Assembly (NCBI GenBank): GCA_009809945.1
Contig: WTPW01000079.1
Coordinates: forward strand, 592,153-656,152
Direction of reading: 5' to 3'
DNA length: 64,000 bases
Source of the DNA: Gigaspora margarita
Taxonomy: Eukaryota > Glomeromycota > Glomeromycetes > Diversisporales > Gigasporaceae
The stretch's first letter is position 1. Each line of letters opens with the position of its first letter. A program made the position numbers and the translations under genes. The notes beneath the pieces were generated by a model. That model worked only from the letters and a program-made list of their open reading frames with translations. It made no database searches and was not told the DNA's origin. Shown piece after piece: positions 46,688 through 55,857 of the stretch.

Positions 46688-46787
46688 GGTAGAGGCAGGG
46701 ATGATGATTTTCAGCAGTGATATTTATTCATTTTTAAAAATAAATAATTAAATATCACCACAGAAAATCATCATCCCTGGGTAGAGG
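46688..46787. mobile_element. 84-bp hAT-type hairpin MITE
   Basis: A perfect 8-bp duplication GGTAGAGG lies at 46688-46695 and 46780-46787. The element is 46696-46779 with ends CAGGGATGATGATTTTC and its exact complement. The rest folds almost completely on itself. CAGGG..CCCTG ends and an 8-bp duplication fit hAT. Confidence 0.9.
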
Positions 46788-47792
46788 ATACATAGATCAT
46801 TTTTTATATAGTTTATATTGTATTTTGAAATTTTTATATAAAATTGACATTGGCTACTAATAAAACTTTTTTAAATTACAACTAATTTTTATTAAAATTT
46901 TACAAAATATAAGTAAACTGATTTTATATTATGGTAAAATTTTAACTATTATTATATTTTAAAAAACTATACTTATAAAAATCACTAAGTTTTTCTGAAT
47001 TGACCTAAATTTTTCTGGGTTGTACAAAATTGCTAATTCTGATTGGTCAATTTATGTAAATTATAAGTTAGTTTTATTAATAATTTTAGAATTTTGTTAA
47101 ATTTAATAGGTTGCAATATTGCAGGTTAATATTTAAAATAAATTATTACTAGTTAAAGTTAGGGTTTGAACTAGCATTAAGGATAGGGTTAGGGCATATA
47201 TATATGCAAAATTAAGCATTAAAAACTTTTAATTGGAAGCCAAAAACTAGTTTATATAATAAAATTTCAAGATATTTAAAATTTTTGATTTTTTTTGTAA
47301 TTTTCATTCATTTTTGTTACACAAGATCCTGTGATCTAATTGATCAATCATATTAACCTGTGATATAGCAACATGCAATATTTATCAGTATCCTAAATTT
47401 TAATACCAATCTTTAAAATTTATATCTCACTGAATTTTTAATCAATTTTAAAGATTTTACTATCATTAGAACAAAAAAAACCTGCTCTACATACTTTATT
47501 AAGAATTAAAATTAGTATATTTAATATAATTTATTATAAAATTAAATATAAAAAACAATTTACCATTAAGTTTATATATAATTTTAAAATAGTACTCTAC
47601 TATAAGCTTTGTATTATATTATTACAGAGACCAATTTTTTCTAAGTTTACTCAAACTAATGTTATTAGCCAATCTATTTAATACATCTTAAAATTTGGCC
47701 ATTAATATAAATTTTTTAAAAATTTTTATTCTACAAAATTTAATTGGCTAATTTTTTATTTAGCACAAAATTTTTAATAATAATTTTAAAAC

Positions 47793-47830
47793 TTGGCCAA
47801 ACTTGGCCAAACTTGGCCAAACTTGGCCAT
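47793..47830. repeat. Four CTTGGCCAAA tandem units
   Basis: ACTTGGCCAA is repeated four times in direct tandem, each unit containing the palindrome TTGGCCAA. Confidence 0.85.
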
Positions 47831-48014
47831 ATAATATTGTTCTAGGCTACATGCACCATATATTTAATTTTTTTCATATTTTTTTTTTATAATTTTTTTT
47901 TAATTTTTTAATTACATAAGACACATACAATAACTCTAAATTATATTATGATCTAATTACAGAATTATAGGTTAGACTATATAAATTTTAATTATTAGAA
48001 AAAGTTAATTTTGA

Positions 48015-48550
48015 TTAGGGGCATCTATAAATAATGTTATGTATCCCTACATAGTAGCTCTTGACCCCCCTCTACAATATAAAAAAAAAATTAAAAATCC
48101 ATATGTTTATATATATAATTTTACAAAAACTTGAATATATTATGACCCAGTGATCCAATTTGGATGATTTTGTTTTGATACTATTCGATTTGTCTCTATG
48201 AGATGAATCCAATATTACCAAAATCATTTCATTTGGATCACTGGATCACGTTTTATTAATGAAATACTATTAATTTTATAGTAATTTTATAAGAAAACAT
48301 AATAACCAATAGTATTTCATTAATAAAACATGATCCAGTGATCCAAATCAAATGATTTGGCACCATTTGAATCCTCTTCTCGAGATGATTCAAATAGTAC
48401 CAAAACCATCCAATTTGGACTACTGGATCAAGTTTTAGACAAATTTTTATAAAAAAATTGCGTTATGTTCAGGGGGACCCTCCATACATATTGGAAAATT
48501 GTTATAATTTGGGGGCCCCCAAGCATAACGTTATTTATGGATGCCCCTTA
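48015..48550. mobile_element. Harbinger-like MITE (TTA target), 530 bp
   Basis: TTA flanks at 48015-48017 and 48548-48550. Termini GGGGCATCTATAAATAATGT and (complement) GGGGCATCCATAAATAACGT. Excision restores GATTATATTATAAC, as in intact satellite-B units (GATTATATTACAAC). The interior holds two large hairpins. Confidence 0.75.
48141..48431. repeat. Two GATCCAGTGATCC hairpins
   Basis: Hairpins 48141-48250 and 48330-48431 each have outer arms GTGATCCAGTGATCC-like, then ATGATTTTGGTACCATTTGA-like, around a TCTC..GAGA centre. The spacer is also partly complementary (GTTTTATTAATGAAATACTA / TAGTATTTCATTAATAAAAC), so the whole block can fold as one. Confidence 0.75.
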
Positions 48551-48835
48551 TATTATAACTCTAATTCTGGAATCATAGGTTAGATAATTATCAGAGAGTG
48601 CTAACTTTAAATTATATCAAATTCTAATTCTGGTATTACAAATTAAACTATATGAAGTTTAATTATCAAGAAAGGTTAACTTTAGATTATATTACAACTC
48701 TAATTCTGGGATTAAATATTAGATTGTATTAATTTTAATTATCAAGAAGGTTAACTTTAAATTATATTACAACTCTAATTCTGAGATTATATATTAGATT
48801 ATATTAATTTTAATTACCGGTATGTTTTTTTCTTT

Positions 48836-49369
48836 TTATAATCACCTTCTATATAATTACATCAATATAAAAAACTCTTTATAATAATACCTCTATTGAG
48901 CCCAATTACTATTAAATATATACTAAAAAACTTCAATATATGCACACCTTTTTATAAGACATTTTATTAAAAAATTACTATGGTCCCAACCATATAATTA
49001 AAAGAGAGAATACTGTATCAGGAAGAAATTTGTTAAAAGAATTTTAATTAATTGATTAATTGTTTAAAAAATTTTTTATTAATATTCAGATAAAATGATG
49101 GTTTTTTATTAGAAAAATAACAATAGTTTTAGTTATTCAATTATTTGAAAACTAAATTACTCTAAAATCTATTATACTATTGCTAATTCAATTTAATTTC
49201 TGATATATTTTTGATCTATTGATTTAAGGCCTTTTAAAGCACTTTTGGCTATGACACAACAAGAATTAAAAACTAATGAAAATGCTATAAATATCTTTAT
49301 TATTTGAATCTGTAATTATTTTAATTTAAATACAAGATCCTTTATTTAAAAAAATAAATAAAACCTATA
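48836..49369. other. AT-rich, no gene seen
   Basis: A CTTTTTATAATCACCTTCTA and CCTCTATTGAGCCC stretch near 48832-49015 faintly resembles the pogo/mariner-type MITEs at 59.9 and 62.9 kb, but its ends do not pair well. Confidence 0.35.
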
Positions 49370-49745
49370 TTTATAAATTGTTCTATTTCCTATAAGTCTG
49401 TCTTCATTATTATATGTTTCTGTAAATAATTATTTTATTTAAAATATTTAAAAAAAAAACAAATAAAAAACCTACCACATTCATCTAATATTTTATTGTA
49501 AGGTGAACTGAGCTTTTTTTTTTAAAAAAAAAACAAATAAATATAACATATATATTAAGTGCTTCTATTTCTATGTGTTCTTTATTAATATATATATCTG
49601 TAAATAATTACTTTAATTAAAATATAATCTTTTTTTATTTATTACTATTTGTTCTTCATAAATATGTATATCTGTAAATAATTATTTTAATTAAAATATA
49701 ATCTTTTTTTAGTTATTAAAAAATAAACCAAATAAATACTTACAT
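49370..49745. repeat. ~120-bp degenerate tandem repeat
   Basis: Three units with TATATCTGTAAATAATTA, then TTTAATTAAAATATAATC, then a T run and AAACAAATAAA. Confidence 0.6.
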
Positions 49746-49780
49746 AAGTTTTCATCATCATATTTTAAAGTAAAATAAAG

Positions 49781-49900
49781 TACTATATTTTCACAAAATA
49801 ACACGCAGGGGTAAAATTATGAATTTTGGCCTAAATTAAGCTTAATTCAGGCCATTATTCGAAATAATGCCCATGCCCGTTATTTTGAGAAAATACAGTA
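49781..49900. mobile_element. 116-bp TA-flanked MITE
   Basis: Ends CTATATTTTCACAAAATAAC and (complement) CTGTATTTTCTCAAAATAAC are flanked by TA. A TTAAGCTTAA palindrome and GGCCATTATT lie in the centre. Confidence 0.75.
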
Positions 49901-50002
49901 AGCTTTTTATTTTAAAAAAAAACAAATAAATAAACTTAATGTTGTCAATTTCATTATTAATTAAAATTGTTAATAACTATATGCATTAATTGTTAATAAA
50001 TT

Positions 50003-51273
50003 ATCAGGACCTTGAAATATCTACAAAAGGGTAAGGTTTACAATATTACTAAATATAGAAAGATCTGCAAAAAAAGGTAAAAATGAGCAAACTAATTACT
50101 ATAAAAAGAAATAATTTGCACAAAAAGACCAAAAATTCTAGGGAGGACCATCCCATCATTTGTAGTTTGTTATACAATTGATAAAAGCTTTTTTTATATT
50201 GTTTTACAATACTTTTTTAGGAAGCTCACATAACTTAACCCTGCTATGAAAGACAAAAAAGTCTTCTAAGCAAACTTGAAGTATTCAAGCTGTACTACAA
50301 CATATTTCTTTAATCCCAGTTATTCCCATGCCATTATATTACTACCTCTTAGTAAAGTTATGTTTAAAATGTATATAGATCAAAGTATAATACCACTTTG
50401 TTAACTAAATTTTGTATATAAAACAGAAAAAAAAAGTAAACCAAGAGATAACGATTCAGTGAAGGTAAAATGTATACAAGCTTATTTAAGTTTATTTAAT
50501 TATTACTATATATACTGTATGTATAGAAATATTCCAATTATATAGTAAATATTATTATAGATAATTAACTATATAGTTTTTTTAATATCGTTTAGGTTAT
50601 AATAAGAATTGATATCAATAATCTATGCATTAATTGTATTAATATCTTCACTAATTATAATAGTCGTATTGTAGAGGTTATGTAAAAGATATGGGTTTTG
50701 GACTACCGTATCCTATCATGAATAAGCACCCCCTTTTTTGAAATTTCAAACTCAATGTTCTTGATAACTATCTTATCAAACTTAATAAAAATTTTTTTAT
50801 TTAAATTTTATAGATCTATAAAATTTAAATAAAAAAATTTTTATTAAGTTTGATAAGATAGTTATCAAGAACGTTGAGTTTGAAATTTCAAAAAAGGGGG
50901 TGCTTATTCATGATAGGATACGGTAAATATAAGTTGATCATATAATTATAAAAATTTTATTATAGCATATAGTAGAAATTAGTTGATTTAGTTATATATA
51001 AACGAATTAATAAAAAAGCAAGTTTGCATGTTTTAATAATATCAGGAAATTAATTTAAATTTAAAATTTAATATTCTTCTTGTTATTATAATTTTTTACT
51101 TTTTTCACATTTTTTAATTATTTTTTATTTCTAAAAATCAATAATTTGATTGGTCAGAGCTTTTTATAAGTGATCTGCAGGTTGTATAACTGAGAATGGC
51201 CCCCTTGGAGCAAAAATAAGCAAACTAAAACCTTACCCCTCTCTATATATTTCGGGGTCCTAAATTATCAACT
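50003..51273. mobile_element. Candidate TIR element enclosing the 222-bp palindrome
   Basis: AGGACCTTGAAATATCTACA, then GGGTAAGGTTT, near 50007-50042 pairs with the complement of 51208-51268 (AGGACCCCGAAATATATAGA, then GGGGTAAGGTTT). Pairing inward is patchy. No coding content. Confidence 0.5.
50704..50925. repeat. 222-bp near-perfect palindrome
   Basis: Arms of 111 nt are complementary at all but one position (T at 50757 against C in the complement). There is no loop; the centre is AGATCT. Ends TACCGTATCCTATCATGAAT suggest TA|CCGTATCC termini. The inner ~55 nt of each arm (TTGATAACTATCTTATCAAA, AAATTTTTTTATTTAAATTT) resembles the 17-19 kb array hairpin. Confidence 0.9.
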
Positions 51274-51393
51274 AAAAGTTTTTTTTAAAAAAATACTTAC
51301 TAATTTTTAATTTTGTGATCATTTTGCTTTTTTTTCACTTTGGTTGATTTTCAAAATCAATTTCTTAATTAATGCATGTTACTTAAAAATCTA

Positions 51394-51592
51394 CTACAAT
51401 TGATCCTCTCAAAACCAATTCTGTCAAAACTAATAATTTGTCAAATCTAATAAAAATTAATCTACCAAGTCCATTCCCATTATATAAAGCTAATAGTTTG
51501 TAATGGTTTCAAGTCCAATAACCTCTCAAAACTAATACAAAACCTGTTCACCATGCATACTAATTTTGAGAGGGCTGACTATATTATTATTT
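51394..51592. mobile_element. mariner-type MITE, CCTCTCAAAAC ends
   Basis: Left ACAATTGATCCTCTCAAAAC and complement of right TAGTCAGCCCTCTCAAAATT pair partly. Internal short repeats (CTAATAATTTGTCAAATC) are like those of the CAGTCAGACC MITEs in style. Ends have drifted. Confidence 0.5.
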
Positions 51593-51639
51593 TTGTATAT
51601 ATTGAATTGCTCTTGTTAATTTATTTCAAGAACTTCTAT

Positions 51640-52200
51640 ATAATCAATCTGTAGGCAAGTAGAAATTATTTAATTTGTGACTAAGAACCAGTGAAATAAC
51701 ATAGTAAATTGTGGAAAAATTTACTATTGTTTTTTGCATTTTTTGGAATCTGGAGTTTCCCAAAGGACAACCCGATTTTCTACCAAGTAAACATCTCTTT
51801 GGCATTAAGTAAAAGTTGTAGTAGAAAAATTCTGGTTATAATAGCAGTTAAATCATTAAAATTGGCCTAGTGAATCATGAGATATAAGTATTTTTGTCTT
51901 TACTATATGATGTAAACAAAAAAGTAAACATATAATTACAAAGACAAATACCTTTATATCTGGCAATCCACTGGGCTGATTTTAATAATTTAACTGCTAC
52001 TATGACCAGAATTTTCTCCTCTACAACTTTTACTTAATGCAAAAGAGATATTTATTTAGTAGAAAATCAGGTCATTTTTTGGGAAACTCCAGATTCCAAA
52101 AAAGACAAAAAATACATAATAAGCATATCTTCACTGTTTACTATATTTTTCACTAATTCTTAGGCAAATCACAAATTAATAAAAATATAATTTTGTTTTG
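51640..52200. repeat. ~560-bp foldback with ~260-bp arms
   Basis: The left arm (CTGGAGTTTCCCAAAGGACA, GGCATTAAGTAAAAGTTGTA, CTGGTTATAATAGCAGTTAA) is matched in reverse complement on the right (GGGAAACTCCAG at ~52082, CTACAACTTTTACTTAATGC at ~52021, TTAACTGCTACTATGACCAG at ~51990). Arms are ~85% complementary by eye around a short centre near 51925. No gene. Confidence 0.8.
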
Positions 52201-52439
52201 TGAAGAAAGAATTTACAAAATATGTACAATATTTTTATATGCAATTTCTAAAGAATAATTAAATGTTTTTAGTTAAATTTAAATATTTTAAGAATTAAAC
52301 TGATTACAAACAAAAATTTAAAGAACTTATTTACATCAGAAGAAAATTGTACAATTAAAGGCACAGATTCCTTTTTGAAGGAAGTTACACTTCAGAACAT
52401 TAAAAAAAAAGTCAGATAATAGATGAATAAATGAAGAGT

Positions 52440-53130
52440 AGCTGGAAATAGTTGAAAAGTAAGGGGTTCAAAATGCTAAAAAGAATGTATATTGTCGATT
52501 ACAGCACAAGGCCCTCCCTCTGGGCTATAGGCTCAAACATGTAAATGGTAAAGAGACAGGGGAATGCCCAAATTGCCCCAATATAGAACAAACACCAGAA
52601 CACTTTGCACTTGAGTGTCCAATTAGCCAGAAGGTATGGAAGTTAGCATTAGAGCTAGCTACCCTCTCAGCTAAGTTAAGATTACCGGAACATTGAAATG
52701 ATTTTTTTTCAGATCAATATACAGGTAACATAAAATTGAGAAGCTGGATAAATATCAATGCAATGTACGAAATTTGGTGCTAGTACACGCAGGCAAAATG
52801 GGGTAACCCAATCCCATCCCCTATAATAGACCTAGTGATAAAAGACAGACTGAAAAAATGGTCAAAATGATTAAGTGCATAGGTAAAAGAGGTGGGAATG
52901 GTGTTAAAGAAATTATAAAGAACCTAATATAGGAGGGTCAGTAAATAGAAAAGCCTAGTTCCAATTTTTGGGGTTGATGTACAAATAGTAATGCTTATCA
53001 AAAAATGTAAAAAATAGAATCATAATCAGCCTCATAAGCTGTTTATTGTAGCTCAATAGTTAACAATGTAGTAAATTAATAAAGTACGCCAACAGCATCC
53101 TGGGTGTCTCCAGGTTTAAAAAATAAATAA
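52440..53130 (+). pseudogene. LINE-type retrotransposon 3' fragment (zf-RVT region)
   Basis: From 52495 the frame reads HKALPLGYRLKHVNGKE, then a CPNCPN motif and EHFALECPISQKVWKLALEL, the zinc-binding domain found after the reverse transcriptase and RNase H region of many LINEs (CxxC..HxxxxC). It meets a TGA at about 52695 and continues past it as NDFFSDQYTGNIKLRSW, then further stops. The reverse transcriptase itself is absent, as expected of a 5'-truncated copy. An A-rich end near 53110-53130 may be the 3' tail. Confidence 0.75.
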
Positions 53131-53512
53131 GAACTTACTTTAATTAAATGATTATTGTTTGGGGTATTATCATATTCATTATTACTATATTTATGATTTT
53201 GTTTACTATCATCACTGAGTCTAATCTAGTTGATATTTTAAGAGCAACAATTAAAACAATCATATATCATTATAGAATTATTTCACAATACCTGTATCCA
53301 ACAAGATACTAAAGACCTACTATAAAGGCTAAACTGAATTATACATGATCTGCAATAATGATTGCTTTGTCACTTTGTTGACAAGCTAATCATTAGTTTT
53401 AGTACACTGTTCATATTTTTGGTATAACTATAATTTTATTGGTTAGTAGATTGATATAAAATTACAAACCACAAGAATCACTAAAAAAATTGATGATTAT
53501 GATTATCATATA

Positions 53513-53752
53513 AAGGCCACTCCAAATTGATTCTTTGTTTAACATAACATAAATATTTGCAAAAGAGGGGAAGATGTAAAGAATCAACAACTACCCTAAA
53601 AAAACAGCAATTTTATTGGCTAAACAAAATGTATAATTTTAAAAAGCTGATACTGCAATTTGATTGGTTAAACTAGTGTTTATTTTATGTCTAAAATTTA
53701 AAAAATAGAGGAAGGGTTATGTTAAACATAGAATCAAATTGGCATGGCCTTA
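53513..53752. mobile_element. TAAGGCC-family MITE copy
   Basis: Left AAGGCCACTCCAAATTGATT and complement of right AAGGCCATGCCAATTTGATT, both continuing TCT.TGTTTAACATAAC. Arms are ~38 bp. The interior has TTTTATTGGCTAAAC and TTTGATTGGTTAAAC. Confidence 0.75.
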
Positions 53753-53839
53753 TCTGAGCAGCAAAAATTCTGAAAAATCTAGAAATTAATTGTCTAAATC
53801 TTTGGTAAAATGTTATGATATTTGCTAAAATTTTTTCTT

Positions 53840-54065
53840 TTTTGCAGAGCAATTGTCCTTTTCTTGTTATTGTATTTGCATTTATACTTATTCTTGTACT
53901 TGAACTTGAGACTATTATACTAAATACTTCAAATTCATGAAATTTTGATTGAATTTTTTAGCTATTATTTGCCCAAAATTGCATATAAATATTAGGCAAT
54001 CAAACAACAAAGTAAGTTTGGTAAATTTTATATTCCCAATTTTAAGAGAGTTGTTTGAAAGCATT
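53840..54065 (+). repeat. Dispersed repeat R2, copy 2
   Basis: CTTATTCTTGTACTTGAACT, ACTTCAAATTCATGAAATTT and GCAATCAAACAACAAAGTAA resemble 25090-25290 in order. Confidence 0.5.
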
Positions 54066-54130
54066 ATAAATAATTAATTTCTAAATTATGCTATATTCAT
54101 TATCTAAATATTCATCTGTTCTTTCTACAA

Positions 54131-54180
54131 AAATAATAACAACAATAATAATAATAATAATAAATAATAGTAATAATAAC
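54131..54180. repeat. AAT microsatellite
   Basis: Imperfect (AAT)n with AAC interruptions. Confidence 0.9.
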
Positions 54181-54181
54181 A

Positions 54182-54764
54182 AATATTTATTGTATGTGTA
54201 TATGTGATATATTGGAATAGAATTTTAATAAATTTAGAATCAATATAAGTTGATTCCAAATATACTTATGTTAAAAAAAGCTCAAATTGGTAAAGAATTT
54301 TGAATTAACTTAAAGTTGATTCCAAATCTATTGAATGTATACTCAAAAAAACATTAAAATTAATTTAATTAGAAACTATAATATTTATGCATATAAGTTC
54401 TGCATCATTTCTCAATTTAGTTCAATTATAAATTAATTGGCTAATGTCATTAGTAAATTTGTTTATTTAATAAACCTTTTTTAAACAAACCTCTTATTTT
54501 ACATTAATTAAAGATTATATAATAGTTAAAGAAATTTTTCTTATAAAATAAATAAGTTTTTAGCAGAAAAATTGTAAATATTTTGAATCTAAAGAAAGCA
54601 TAAAAACAATACTTGAAATAATTATTTTGTTAATGTAAAAACAACTTATCGATATAAAGTTTTACAAATTTATCTTCTATAAAAAAAAAAGATGATAGTT
54701 TATCTTTGTAATTATAATAATTATTGTTTTTTTAATTGATTTAAATCTTATTAAATGCACTGAT
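54182..54764. other. No gene seen
   Basis: AT-rich. AAGTTGATTCCAAAT occurs twice (about 54247 and 54314) in a ~67-bp imperfect duplication. Confidence 0.4.
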
Positions 54765-54900
54765 TACAAGATCATGTGGCAATTTTGCCACCAGTCTTAA
54801 CTATTAATAATAAAATGGCAAGGCCAACTAAATTTATAGATTTGACCAAGCAGATAGTTAAAAATTAGCATTGCATGCTATGTCAAGCTGATTTTTTGTA
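54765..54900 (-). repeat. Dispersed repeat R4, copy 2
   Basis: Complement of 46272-46415. Shared blocks include CAAGGCCAACTAAATTTATA and ACCAAGCAGATAGTTAAAAA. Confidence 0.65.
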
Positions 54901-54949
54901 ATATATCATGATTTTTGTATGAAAATTTTTGTTAAAAAAAACTTATACC

Positions 54950-55345
54950 TATTCCAATTACCACAATATGTGGTTATTATTGAGTTGGTTGCATTGGAAT
55001 TATTGAAATTATCATGATTTACTGTATAGGATTCTGTTACAGAAATTATTTTTAATGCAGTATGTACCGTGGTTAAGATTGAGTTAGTATTGGAGATATT
55101 GTATTTTCTACTTTTAATAGAACAGAATTAAACCTTATACTCACACAGTCATTTATTGAATATTATATATTACATTTGATCATGCATACAATATATTCAC
55201 TAGAAGCACAAATATTAAAGTTAACAGAACTAAACTTTATACTCACCTGATAATTCATTGAACAATCAAATAATTATGGTTAATCTACATTAATCTCTTG
55301 AACAAAATAATTAAAGTGAATAGAATTAAACTTCATACTCACCCG
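54950..55345. repeat. Satellite-like repeats upstream of the Sel1 gene
   Basis: 54960-55100 resembles the ~95-bp satellite in complement (GTTGCATTGGAATTATTG, GGATTCTGTTACAGAAATTA). From 55120 three ~95-bp units carry AACAGAATTAAACCTTATAC then TCAC. Confidence 0.55.
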
Positions 55346-55857
55346 GGGTACAAATAGCAATCCCTATTTATATTATTTTATTTTCTTTTTTAATTATAAA
55401 TGTAGGTTGTGTGTATATGTACTATTTATATGACCAAATAGACGCATCCACTTATTTGCGCGGGTAATATAGATGAACTAGCCAATCGGGGAATGCCAAT
55501 TTTGACTATTCTGGATCAGTCCGACAAAGAATCAAACAAGCGCAAAAGAAAAAACGAACATATGCAAAAACTAATTTTTAAATCGACTTGGTGCACTAAT
55601 TAAAAATGACGGTATTGAAATTTTATGTAATAAGCATTAATCTAAACCTATAGCCTCTAACTTTAAGGCTCTAACCCCAAATTTTGGCCTCACGCACTTA
55701 GTTTATTTGCAAAATCTTCCTTTTTTTGATTTGTACATTATGTATGCAGTAATTTGCAGCAATAGACATAAACGAAAATATGTAACGTAATACATAAGAA
55801 TATTTTAAATAAATTTGATGGTTTCATATGTAACACATTTATCTTTCTTGAGATAAG
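55346..55857 (+). promoter_or_regulatory. Upstream region of the Sel1-repeat gene
   Basis: 512 bp without visible repeats directly before the start codon. The promoter is presumed here; no TATA box or known site is singled out. Confidence 0.35.

Larger units (their letters stand above)
46544..47860. mobile_element. TIR element, TATGGTGCATGTAGCCTAGAAC ends
   Basis: The ~22-nt terminal sequence (TATGGTGCATGTAGCCTAGA) is perfectly complementary between 46544 and 47860. Contents are non-coding AT-rich DNA and one later hAT-type MITE. TSD not certain. Confidence 0.65.
47935..48835. repeat. ~95-bp satellite B, split by a transposon
   Basis: Units contain TTAACTTTAAATTATATTAC, AACTCTAATTCTGGGATTA and TTAATTTTAATTATCAAGA. 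One unit lies left and about three right of the 48018-48547 element. Confidence 0.7.
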
